DNA of 31,894 nt from Albugo candida. Lineage: Eukaryota; Oomycota; Peronosporomycetes; Albuginales. Shown in pieces: positions 8,767-19,000 of the stretch (within the stretch, counting starts at the first letter, position 1; every line of letters starts with the position of its first letter). The stretch spans positions 1 to 31,894 of the forward strand of contig JBDOQK010000098.1 of the NCBI GenBank assembly GCA_040437565.1, given 5' to 3'. The position numbers and the translations under genes were made by a program. The notes beneath the pieces are model-generated. The model was not told where the DNA came from. It did not search any database and saw only the letters and a list, made by a program, of their open reading frames with translations.

Positions 8767-10839
8767 TCATACAGTAGCTACTAAAGCATTGCTGTCTGTG
8801 TGAATTGAGTCTGGAACTCTTCCATGTGATCGGTACTTTTTCATAGCATATTCCGTGGCTTTTCCGGTTAGATCTTTCTGATACGCATCCATATAAAGGA
8901 AGCACATTCTAGCATGGAGACGGATTGTTGCGAGCGAAACTGAGGCAAGTGCTTTCGGAACTGTCGCGACCTATCTTTTCCATGTGTAATCGCAATTTTT
9001 CCTTGCGTATCATTTTGCTTCCTCCCAAACGTTTTCTATAAAATTTAATTCGCAATGAAATTTGGGGTATAATATGACGAGATGGCCCGCCACGGTGATT
9101 GCCTCTTCCAGCAAGCCTTTTTGAACTTTAAAGTCTGTCTGGTTCTGAATAACACTGCGGCCGCAGCAGCTACCTGTCACCACATTCACCCCTGCCATCC
9201 AGGCGAAGGTTTGTCGTCCAGAGGACACGTTCCTGCAGGACGATCTTTATGTCTTTTGGTTTTCCGGCCACAGGATGATCTTCGAGGAATACCATGTATT
9301 GCGGTGTCTCATCTCCAAATATTCCATTCCTCATCACAGGTTGCTTTCCTCCCCGTCCAAGATTCATACGTTGAGATACGATAGCATCTTCAGCAAATGC
9401 TGCGTGGCTAGTCGCATTGTCGAAAGCGAAGAGAGATTTTTCATTGGGAAACTGCGCATTGAAAATGGGAATTGCAGCATTCCGGACTTGCTTATGAATG
9501 TCTTCCGCATTCCACCAACCATCATAGTTTTTGCCGGGATCTGTGATTATGCAGACCTCTTCTGGAAGATTGCTGTGTTGAAGCTTCTTTTCTTTGCTCA
9601 AATATNNNNNNNNNNNNNNNNNNNNNNNNNNNNNNNNNNNNNNNNNNNNNNNNNNNNNNNNNNNNNNNNNNNNNNNNNNNNNNNNNNNNNNNNNNNNNNN
9701 NNNNNGGCTGTTCCATCAGGAAGCCATAGCTTCTTCTGGCCATCATGGGCGGCAAATGTGCTTTCATCATGCTTCACTAGAATGTTGGCGTCTCTGGCAG
9801 GCCAAATCTCCGATTTTATTTCCGGCCCAACAAATTCCGGCAGAAATTGCTCATAGATTCTCATTCGTTTCAAAAACTGAGTACGATATGCCACGATATC
9901 TGCTCGTTCATGGCTATCAACGTACATGGCTTTCTTCACCTCTGAATAGCGTAGGCCAAGTAACTTCATCCAGCGGGTCACAGTGCTGAGGTGGATAGAT
10001 GTGGTGGGATCAATTTTTGGGATTATTTTCTCGTTGACATGCTTGGTGAAATCCATTTTTTTAACGTGCTTTCCGTGCTTGCTCTCGAGAATAAAACCAG
10101 TTTCAAGATATAAACGTCCCCAGCCACGAACCATCTCGGCAAACCAACGCCTTTTTCCATTCGCCGCTGCTATTATTTGCGAGACAGCAACTCTCTAGTT
10201 TGCAATCACGATAGACCGTTAATAAACAAAGAAAAATTGCGCTAGAGAATGGGCAAATGAATTAACTATACCTCACTGCCGCAGAGTATAAGCCTGAAGT
10301 ATCCTGCAACACAAGCAAAACGCAGCCGCCGCGGAAGACGATTTTAGCACCATTCAGGCCACTCTATTGCGCCAGTTTTGGAGCTCCCACAGAATGAGAC
10401 GCATTATTTCCTCCTGTGATTCATTTTGTTTTCCCATTTTCACAAGCGCTCTTTGAAGATACTTGTGAGAATAAAGAGGTCTTCCATCTATCGAGTCCTC
10501 GCTTTCAAAGTCTACAGTCTGACGCTACGTGGCTTTCACCTTAAAGTATGTCTCTAGCTTATCTGAACCAATAGCTGCTTTTTCTGCGCTGCTCTTTTGC
10601 GCCGCTTCGTTCTGTCGGAATATCCAAGGTACAGAGAAGGCCGTTTACAAGCATACTCAATACTCACAATAATGTTGTCCGTTTGCTCTTCCTCAAAATC
10701 CTCGAATTCAACTGGTAAATCCGCCTTTATATCGCTCCTATTTTCGATAATTGAACTTAATATAATTCCAGCTTTTTTTCGTCTCATAAGCAGCCCGCAT
10801 AGCTTTCATGTGACGTTGCTGTTTTGATGTTCGAGGCAT
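8767..10839 (-). pseudogene. DDE-superfamily transposase, copy 2 (broken)
   Basis: The minus-strand start at 10839 (MPRTSKQQRHMKAMRAAYET) is followed by a frame change near a poly-A run, then SLYLGYSDRTKRRKRAAQKK, a YFRLI-like block, the helix-turn-helix-like GKRRWFAEMVRGWGRLYLET, and STVTRWMKLLGLRYSEVKKA. The catalytic motifs are KHDESTFAAHDGQKKLW (about 9770), FDNATSHAAFAEDA (Asp at about 9420) and CELNFIENVWEEAK (Glu at about 9035). The tail reads YMDAYQKDLTGKATEYAMKK and SHGRVPDS, and stops at 8767-8769. The second Asp to Glu spacing is about 128 codons, much more than the 34-39 of classical Tc1/mariner. A GTATAG..ACTAG segment near 10275-10195 between two conserved blocks may be a small intron. 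Gap 4 and several frame breaks interrupt it. Confidence 0.8.
9606..9705. other. Assembly gap 4 (100 N)
   Basis: Exactly 100 N inside DDE copy 2, between the first catalytic block (DGQKKLWLPDGTA) and the next (KLQHSNLPEEVCIITD). The flanks share no repeat, so some transposase sequence is probably missing. Confidence 0.99.
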
Positions 10840-11261
10840 GCTGCTTAGATCAATGGGTTGGCAGAAAAAACGGAATGTGTTTTGTTGTCAAATGAGCAGG
10901 GTGGTGGTATCAAGATTAAATGTTATTGGGGAAAAAGCTGTTGGAATGGTATTGGGGAGTTGAATTTACGCCAATTATATTCGTTGACGGTTTATGTCTG
11001 ATGATTCTTCAATTTTGGCCGCAAAAAATTATAATCTCAGGTTATAGATGACTTGCAGTATAGCACGGTTTTTTAACTGTCCCTAAATTTCGATCTATCG
11101 AGAAATCTCACTTAAATCAGTAGGGCTTTTTATCCGAATAGGGGCGTTTTAAATGGTATAATTCGTTATTATAATTTATTATATTTGGCCGCAGAAAAAA
11201 AAGGGTATGGTTTTGCACTATATCAAGAGGGTGAGTGAATACTAAAGGCTCCCTTTATTTA
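10840..11261. other. No gene seen; two TTTGGCCGCA strings
   Basis: No convincing frame. TTTGGCCGCA occurs at 11014-11023 and 11184-11193, in the same orientation as at the DDE element ends at 3557 and 8671. These may be stacked remnants of related element tips. Confidence 0.5.
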
Positions 11262-11574
11262 GGGAACTGTTATATCCACTTCCTTTTTTATTAAATCCAC
11301 TCCCTTTTTTATATCAGGTGGTACACATAATTATACTATGCATACTTTCTATTTATATTTAGGGAATTGTTATATTCACTCCCTTTTAAGTCACGCGGCA
11401 CACATTATTATACATATCATAAAATTGGTATATGCACTCCCTTTTCGGTCAGCTTCATTACCTTTTGAGTCACGTGACCCACATTATTGTACATTCGATA
11501 ATAATACAAAGCTACCTGCTCGAAATTTCGCAAGCGACACAATTTGCCAATCTTTTGATTTTCCACTACTACCT
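11262..11574. mobile_element. Terminal part of non-autonomous element D (relative of C)
   Basis: GGGAACTGTTATATCCACTT opens at 11262 and a second copy, GGGAATTGTTATATTCACTC, at 11359. Both are followed by CACRYGGYACACAT-like and ATTATAC blocks, with a third weaker copy near 11430. About 280 bp aligns with the reverse complement of the right arm of element C (14790-15066), including TACAAAGCTAC and GCCAATCTT. Homology resumes to CCTTATCTTTA, where element E is inserted. No right end of D was found after E. No coding capacity is seen. Confidence 0.6.
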
Positions 11575-12505
11575 TATCTTTAGGGAATTGCTATTTCCAC
11601 CTACCACGTAACTTTCTGACCAATCAAATAACGTCTTTTTTCTACCCAACTTTTTACTACTTCCACCCAGCACGTGGCTTTCTGACGAATCAGATTACGG
11701 CGGTATTTCCATACAACTGTTTCAAGATATGGCTACAGTTTCACAGTGCTGCAAGCCGATTGAAGGTATCAGAACTCATAGTTGCGCTCTTTATATGATC
11801 CCAATTCTACATCAGCCAACTTTCTCATGATTTTCGTTGTACGGTGTCGTTCGCAAACAGTAAAGTACTTATTCACGGATCGCCATCATCTGTCGTCTGA
11901 GTACTACATCTTGCGAGAAAGTCTTTGGAAGTTTAAAGTACATTCAGTCTGGTTTGAGCAATGAACTGATAAGGATAGCAATCTTTTGCCGAATTACTTA
12001 CAACACGAGAAAGAATTAAAATAACTTGTAAACACATTTGTAACTTCTTCAATCCGGTTCTCAAGTGTACAGACGTCCTGCGGTTGTAGTGTTATGGGAT
12101 GGACTTTCGTTTCTAGATGTTGTACGTAGCTGTTTTCAGTGAATCTGGAATCTTTATACCGCTATACCGTTTGTGTGCATCGCCCAATTCCGAAGTTCCC
12201 TGTGTTGCAATCGAGTGCACGTTTGCGAAACCTTTCTACCAGCGGAATTCTTTCTACTTTGAAGGGTACTCTACATTATCTCTTACGGATGCGACACGGA
12301 TGGCCGATCTTCATCACTCCTGGAGTCAGGCTGTTCATGGAAGATTATATGCATCCAGGGTGGGTCTAGCAGTCATACTTCTGAGAGAAGTGCCTGTAAC
12401 ATAATAAGGTGGGTGGAAATAGTAAGAAGTTGGGTGGAAATACTACCGTAATCTGATTGGTCAGAAAGTCATGTGGTGTGTGGAAATAGCAATACCCTAT
12501 CTTTA
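11575..12505. mobile_element. Non-autonomous DNA transposon E with 8-bp TSD
   Basis: The body is 11583-12497 (915 bp) between perfect TATCTTTA duplications at 11575-11582 and 12498-12505. The ends are long inverted repeats: the left begins GGGAATTGCTATTTCCACCT and the reverse complement of the right begins GGGTATTGCTATTTCCACAC. Both continue through ACTTTCTGACCAATCA and TTTCCAC-rich blocks over roughly 100 bp. The interior holds an ATG frame at 12117-12404 (95 codons) and another at 11782-11964. Neither matches a transposase, so I regard the element as non-autonomous. GGG tips plus an 8-bp duplication do not assign a superfamily securely: Merlin-like and hAT-like are options. Confidence 0.75.
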
Positions 12506-13911
12506 TCGTTGTGAGGTATTGAATACGATCGGTCTAAAAAATGCCCGGTGGACTCGAGAACGATACGTAATGCTTCATAGTTCTTGTGATGTCATCCACA
12601 GGAGGAAGTAATGGTAGCTTGGCTTATCGCGTAAAAAAGGAATGATTTTAATCAAATGCTGTTTTGCATCCACTCTTTACCGCATGTAAACAAAAATTTG
12701 AAGATCTGAGGCGATGGGGTTTCGCTGGTTCGACCTGTACTCGACTTCGATGTCGACTATTTCCTATTTTGACCCTCAGATGTGATTCAATAGGTAAATG
12801 AATGTATGAATTGGGCCTGCTATCAGATTTGTGACAGCTTGCAGAGCCATCTACGATTTTTAGAAAGCGTTAGGATTCATTTCGGCATAATAAAAACCAT
12901 CATCAAGCTATAGTTGCACTCTTATACGCAGTACATTAATGATTTCATTATTTCTTCAGCCACCTGTTTTGCGTAAGCAACTTTACTAGCGGTTCATATA
13001 ATCGCTCATTTCGATGTAAGTAAACCTTTTTGTGTCACCGCAGTGTATCATCGCGTCTATCATTCGAATGTAGTTGTAGAAACGAAATCACTAGAGTGAA
13101 ACGAGCATGCTGATCCTTTCGATTAAGCTAGAACTACCTCAAGATGCAGCATCAACCAAGTGAGTCGGAGTTGTTATTACGCTTGTTGAACGCGGGTCCA
13201 TTTTCATTCGACATCCGCCGACTTCGTTCTTCGCCCCGATGTGAGAGTCTCGTTCCATCGCGAATCTAACTTTGATTAATCAAATCATCATCCCTTAGCT
13301 CCGGTAAATGTGTATCCTGATAATCCTTGTGTGGTGATACACACCGCCAAGATTTCACCACATGAGGGGTTGCTTCTTCCTTGACTGACTATTTTTGAAG
13401 GCGTGACCTCCGTTGGAGGATCTGCTGTAAAAATCACCTAAAAATCATCTCCACACATAAAAAAATCATTTATTCGTATAACGGACTCTGAAAAACTAGC
13501 TTCTGTCTCGTCTGCTTCGTGTAATATTCAGTTAAATTATGGTCAGTTTTTTTTCTTCTGGTCGCCCATTATCCCCACGCAAGGTCTGAATAAAAAACAT
13601 CTTTCTCATCATTGCTGTTATTTATATCTTCGTATAAATTCCCTGAGCAAGCTTAAAAAACATTGCACACTGGAATATGGTATAATGTATAGTTAGACTA
13701 AATCCAATGACTTAGTTCTCTCTCTATCCACCCAGGACTGCTTCTACTAAATAACCCACTTTCTCCAATAATCTCTATCCATAATCAACGATCGCGACTG
13801 TTTCTCGTCATACCTCTTAATTTGAGATTTATCAATGTTAGCGGTCCACCACTGGTTGTGGAATCTACTATCACCCTTCATTTCACCTAGAAGGGTGTAG
13901 ACTGTACTTCT
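12506..13911. other. 1.4 kb with no gene seen
   Basis: I find no frame above about 60 codons, no tRNA or rRNA match and no terminal repeats. The short start after E may be residual D-element sequence. Confidence 0.5.
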
Positions 13912-14157
13912 TGTTGGCGATGATGATGAGGGTTTAGGTGGTGCACCTTAACGGATGGATTATCTGAGGATATCCTCGCCATTATCAGAAAGCAATGATA
14001 TTGGATAAAAGTGAGAGGCTAAGATTAACCCATTAGGCGAACTCAGGACCTGAGTTAGGGAATCGTTATCAGCACTCACCATTTCTGTAATCAGCACTCA
14101 GCCTCCATAAATTAATGGGAATCGTAACCTCGGGTCGGCTAAATAAATATAACATAC

Positions 14158-15074
14158 TTAATAAAGGGAATTGTTATATTCACATCCTTTTTAAGTAAGG
14201 TGGCACACATAATTATACTATGTGTATATACTATGCATACTTCTTATTCATATAGAGGGACTTGTTATATTCACTCCTTTTCAAGTCACGTGACAAACAT
14301 TATTATGCGTTCAAACATTATCGTCTTCTCAAAGGCACACCCAGCTTTTATGCGAGCATACCGATGATTTGATGAAACTCACTGGAAATTGGACCGATTG
14401 GGTAAACTTCTTCTTTTGTAGAATTTCGTACTCGTGGGAAAAATGTGATCACTCTTGCTCAGCAACTCAACTGATTGTCCGCTACACGCCCCACAAGATC
14501 AATTACATTTTTCCGAGGGACTTTGCTTCACCTTTATAAGCTTCTGAACGAGTGCGAACGTCTCAGCGGGGAGATAAAGAGACTGTAGGTTAGATCGACA
14601 CATTTTGTAAATGGGAATTACAAAATCCTTTCCCTTGGATGAGATTTTTTGTAGCTTTCAACTAAACTTCGATTTGTAAAGATAAGGCAGTAGTGAAGCA
14701 ATATTAAAGCGCTCGTCAAGGGCGAGTGGCTCTATGGCTCGTTATAGTATCATGATTTATAAGGATGTGTACCGTTACTTATGATTAAGCTGGAAAGTGA
14801 GAAGATTGGCATTGAATCTTTTTGAGCTGTAGCTTTGTATTCAAATTGAATGTACAATATTATGGGCCACGTGACTTGAACGGGAGAAATACCTAATTGA
14901 ATGCATGAGAATGTGTGTCACGTGACTTGAAAAGGAGTGAATACAACAAGTCCCATTATATAAATAAAAAGTATACATAGTATATACACATAGTATAATT
15001 ATGTGTGCCACCTTACTTAAAGAGGAAGTGAATTTAACCAAAAAGGGAGTGAATATAATAATTCCCTAAATAAA
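14158..15074. mobile_element. Non-autonomous DNA transposon C nested in the MULE
   Basis: The body is 14166-15066 (901 bp). The left end GGGAATTGTTATATTCAC and the reverse complement of the right end GGGAATTATTATATTCAC continue as ~200-bp inverted arms that share AAGTAAGGTGGCACACATAA and CAAGTCACGTGAC. Each arm holds at least two tandem copies of the terminal unit about 90 bp apart. The flanking octamers TTAATAAA (14158-14165) and TAAATAAA (15067-15074) match at 7 of 8, consistent with an aged 8-bp duplication like that of element E. The interior has no recognisable coding sequence. It lies between the outer and inner left terminal repeats of the MULE, so it inserted after the MULE. Confidence 0.75.
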
Positions 15075-15238
15075 TTAAATTACGGGAATCGATCTTCAGC
15101 CTCCACCCTCCATAAATTATTGAAAATTGTTGCCTCTGATTGTTCTGAAAAAGTGCAACGGAATAGATAGAAAAACATATAAATCACACTGTTATCTCCT
15201 GCAACTTCAATTTACCTGTAGGCTTGTTGACATCTAAA

Positions 15239-15667
15239 ATGGGCTATCCTTGCGCCCATGCTTTTCGTCACCAAGTAGTGTCGCTGTATGTTAATGATTT
15301 TGATCAGCACTGGTGGCTGGTACAGCCAATGCCAATTGGAATTGAGAAAGCATTGGAAAGGATTACTAATGAGCATGGTAATGCTTCCAATCATCGTAAG
15401 CGTATGCTGCTAACTATATCCTGGCAGTCCCAGAGACAGAAACTCGCGATCCTGTGCAAGTGCGCACGCGTGGTAGGCCATCGAGCTCAACGAAGCGACT
15501 TCCGTCGAAAGTTCGAGCATGTTACTGCTACTTTGGATGCTCCTGTGCATCGCCGAAGGTGTCGTGATTGCCAAAAGACAGGCCACAATGCCAGAACCTG
15601 TCGTCGAGAAGCACCAACAGCACCAGCAACACTTGCAGCAGTAGATTTAGATACAGACTTAGAATAA
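15239..15667 (+). pseudogene. MULE transposase tail (SWIM-like and CCHC knuckle)
   Basis: From ATG 15239 the frame reads MGYPCAHAFRHQVV, the end of a SWIM-type zinc finger (a Cys lies upstream in the open frame, but the usual CxC pair is not intact). About 110 residues on comes a CCHC zinc knuckle in RCRDCQKTGHNARTC, then an Ala/Thr-rich acidic end stopping at 15667. SWIM plus knuckle is the usual C-terminus of oomycete MULE transposases, and the frame sits inside matching MULE inverted ends. The catalytic core is missing, so it cannot be a working transposase alone. The front half of a related protein is at 2235-3247. Confidence 0.75.
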
Positions 15668-15712
15668 GTAGTACAAAATTTGCATGCAAAAACAGAAGTT
15701 TTTCCATTTGAT

Positions 15713-15812
15713 NNNNNNNNNNNNNNNNNNNNNNNNNNNNNNNNNNNNNNNNNNNNNNNNNNNNNNNNNNNNNNNNNNNNNNNNNNNNNNNNNNNNNNNN
15801 NNNNNNNNNNNN
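15713..15812. other. Assembly gap 5 (100 N)
   Basis: Exactly 100 N inside the MULE, with a near-identical but not abutting repeat on either side. Confidence 0.99.
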
Positions 15813-16026
15813 GTGCAAGTGCGCACGCGTGGTAGGCCATCGAGCTCAACGAAGCGACTTCCGTCGAAAGTTCGAGCATGTTACTGCTACTTTGGATGCT
15901 CCTGTGCATCGCCGAAGGTGTCGTGATTGCCAAAAGACAGGCCACAATGCCAGAACCTGTCGTCGAGAAGCACCAACAGCACCAGCAACACTTGCAGCAG
16001 TAGATTTAGATACAGACTTAGATTAA
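15813..16026 (+). pseudogene. Second partial copy of the MULE transposase tail
   Basis: After gap 5 the sequence repeats 15454-15682, giving the same CCHC knuckle and an almost identical end (DLDTDLD instead of DLDTDLE). It begins abruptly at the gap edge. What follows differs from the first copy and leads into the inner right terminal repeat, so this copy has the authentic 3' context. Confidence 0.8.
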
Positions 16027-19000
16027 GTAGTACAAAATTTGTAGAAACCGAATTTTTTTTTGATTTTATTGTTTTCATTCCGTTGCATCTATCAGAGGCC
16101 ACGATTTTCATTAATTTATGAAGGGTGGGGGCTGATTAGCGATTCCCGTAATTTTGATCTTTTTATTCCATTATACTTATTTTGATCAATCAAAAGCCAC
16201 TAATCTATTAATCCATGGGGGCTGAGTGCTGATTACAGAAAAGGTGAGTGCTGAATAACGATTCCCCCTGAGTTAATATAACACAGTTTTCGATTGAAAC
16301 TTTACTACAAAAAGGTTATGAGCCCAACACCGCACATCAATTGCATCTTGCGTGAGGACAACTGCTTCATATGGAAGTTCGATGCTCGCATGAGGCTCGC
16401 GAAGAAAGGTCTCTTGAAATGTATTGACGTAACGAAGACTCCGGAAGAATAAAACTCCGCAATATGGAAAATACAAGATATGAAAGCCTTCGTAATTGTG
16501 TGTATGGTCATCAGCCCAAGCTTTCCAACGTTAGTCAGGACGGCACAGTCAACTGCACAAGCTTGGGATCTTTCGAAGATATTTTTTCTCCGTCAAAGTA
16601 TCCAAAACCGAGTACAAATGCAACGACAGTTGCATGAGTTCTTGATCCAGAGGGGTGGAAACATGATGGACCACTTCTCAAGTTTTGTGAAATATGCATG
16701 TCGATGTTTCAGGCAATTGCCGATGAAATCAGTCAAGACAAACAGTTGGTGATCCTGTTCGGCATTTTGTCCGAAGAAAATGATCATATATCAAAATCTT
16801 CGACAATAGACAAGAGATAAATCTCTTCCAGGCCGAAGAAATGCTCCGTCAATAGTTCGAAAGTATGATGCGAAAGGAAAAGAGTGAAGTTGCTTTGAAG
16901 GCAATTACGAAGAGCCGAAATTCTCGAATTGAACGAAAAGGAAGGAAGTTGGAGGAGAATGTTCTGCATATAATCGTTAAGAAGGAAGATTGCTGGAAGA
17001 ATCAGAGAGTGAAAGAAGAAAGGAAGGGCAAACGTCCACAGTATGTGATACTATGGAGGGAGGATGGCTACTAGACAGTGGTGCAAGCAGCCATATGTGC
17101 CGTTATGAAGAAAAATTCAACGATATCCGACCCCTGGTGAAAAACATTCGTATCATGATTGCTAATGGAAAGCGAGTTGCGGTAAGCGGCATTGCTACAA
17201 TCCGAATCGTTCTAAGTAACAAGAAGCCAATTCGGATCGATAATGTACTTTTCGTGCCCGAGTTGGACCGTCGGTTATTGTCGGTACCGGTACTGGTAGA
17301 AAGCGGGCTTAACGTTTCGGTAAAAAACGCATCATTTACAATCATTTACAATCAAATAATTGTGACCGAGGCGGCTCGAAAGGGGACACTATATGTAATG
17401 GAAAGTGTTGAAAGTGAAAAAGTGCGCGCTACTGTAGAAACCAAATGTCGGTTCAGCAAAGATGAGACATTTGCCGATGACGAAATGTAACTGCTGTATA
17501 TATATCCGTAAAAATTACCACACCTTTGAATCATTGGATTCATTTATTCCACGAGTTCCTCCTATCTTTCGTACTTTTGGACCAATGTGCTAATGGTTAC
17601 AAGACTCGTCTATCAAGTATCGACACTGTTGAAGACGATTTGTAATGGGTGTTTGAGTGGGAAATTATCGTAAAACATTTCCGAAATCGATTATGGTAAA
17701 TTGAAATCAACATTCGTTTTGCAAATCATATATAGCGACGTGATGAGACCATTCGAGACAAAGTCAGGAGGCGGTGGTAGATTTCTAATGACATTTATTG
17801 ACGAGTTTTCTCGATTCGTGGTGATATATGTCATTACGCATAAACCTGAAATTGTCGATGAGTTCAAGAAGTATAAGGCTATGATGGAAAACCAAAAAAA
17901 TGAAAAAAATGTAATGAACCCGTGGAGGAGAGTATATCAATCGCCACTTTGAAGACATGTCAAATTTCAGGCATCATACATCAGGCCAAAGTTCCGTTCT
18001 CACCACAACATAATGGATTGGCCGAACGAATGAATCGGACAATTATGGAGCGTGCAAGATCCATGATCAATCACATGCAAGTTAAGAAGAATTGGTGGGC
18101 AGAGGCGGTAATTTCCGCAATATGTATTACTAATAGCGTACCGTGTGCAGCTCATCCAAACAAGACACCACATGATACATGCTTCAAAACAAAACAAAAC
18201 TTGGATTATAGTATTTACGATTATTTGGTGCACGTGGCCTCGCGCATGTCGATACTTCCAAGCGCAAGAAATGGACACAAAAGTATTTCGGTGCATGTAT
18301 CTTGGAGACACCAATCAAACAAAAGGATTGCAAGTGTTAAATTTGGGACTCCGAAAGAATTGAGTGTACTAGGGCGTCACATTTTCGAGAGCACCCTCAA
18401 AGCAAGTATGTTAGAGTCATCAAGGGAGATGCTCCAGACAATCACATACCACATGAATTCGTGAGTGACGATGGTATAAGACAATCCTTTGGTACCAGTC
18501 ATCTCATCTCGACAAGTCACACTACAGATATAAACATGAATGGTACCTAATCAACTATTCTCTAATATCCACGGATACAATTGGCGACGTTCTAATTGTA
18601 TCAATTTTGAGCGACATGTAACCGTCTCAAGGCATTGTGCCCAGGGGGAGAATGGGTACTTCGGATAGCTCCTCAGTATTCTTGATCGCTTAAGTCGGAC
18701 ACCATATCCCCAGAATGATATCGTGATATCCAAATTTACAAGCATTAGTTCCTGTTGGCTCTAGTTTTATATAAATTTCGGTAAACAGTAATGATATTAT
18801 CCGACGCTCACAAAAGCGATATAAAAATCGAAAGTGAACATGCGAACTCAGCAGTAGAGATTCCATCATTATTTCAATAAGCATTGAAGTCATCCGAATC
18901 AAAATTCTGGAAGGAATCAATGACATCCGAACTAAAGCACTGTCAAAGGAAAATGCCTGGACAGTAATGACAAATACAGGAAACCAGATACTCAAATGGG

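Larger units (their letters stand above)
8671..10839 (-). mobile_element. DDE transposon copy 2
   Basis: Minus-strand element of the same family as copy 1. The left limit is set at TTTGGCCGCC (8671-8680), a string also found by the 3' end of copy 1, and the right limit at the transposase start (10839). The true right end is not identified. TTTGGCCGCA strings at 11014 and 11184 are in the same orientation, not inverted, so they do not close this element. Confidence 0.6.
15454..16041. repeat. 229-bp near-identical repeat around gap 5
   Basis: 15454-15682 and 15813-16041 differ by one base that I can see (TAGAATAAG versus TAGATTAAG) and then diverge. The left copy does not reach the gap: 30 bp of unrelated sequence intervene. 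This differs from gaps 1, 3 and 6 and suggests that two distinct MULE copies or alleles were joined. Confidence 0.85.
14049..16275 (+). mobile_element. MULE DNA transposon nested in the Copia LTR, 9-bp TSD
   Basis: The body is 14058-16266 between perfect CCTGAGTTA duplications at 14049-14057 and 16267-16275. Nine bp is the MULE signature. The outer inverted ends match closely: both read GGGAATCGTTA(T)TCAGCACTCACC, then TCTGTAATCAGCACTCAGCC. Inner inverted ends follow at 15084 (GGGAATCGATCTTCAGCC) and, reversed, to 16147 (GGGAATCGCTAATCAGCC), with CATAAATTA and GCAACGGAATA blocks. After subtracting element C, the outer-to-inner spacing is about 117 bp on the left and 119 bp on the right. Only the tail of a transposase is left inside, so the copy is non-autonomous. 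Gap 5 lies within it. Confidence 0.9.
13912..16309 (+). repeat. Left LTR of the Copia element, split by a MULE
   Basis: LTR sequence occupies 13912-14057 and 16276-16309, about 180 bp in total, separated by the 2.2-kb MULE and its second 9-bp duplication. It aligns end to end with the right LTR (183 bp). I saw no clear 5-bp duplication flanking the whole Copia element. Confidence 0.85.

Noticed and set aside
12117-12404. 95-codon frame inside element E as a real gene
   Set aside because: It overlaps another frame, has no similarity I can recognise and lies inside a non-autonomous element. Kept only as a note in that entry.
12715-12790. Possible tRNA (GGTTCGACC-like string)
   Set aside because: No acceptor stem, D-arm or anticodon arm can be paired around it.
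14049-14057. Inner MULE repeats (15084-16147) as a separate inserted element
   Set aside because: The same outer-inner spacing occurs in element A, and no duplication flanks the inner ends convincingly. It remains an alternative.
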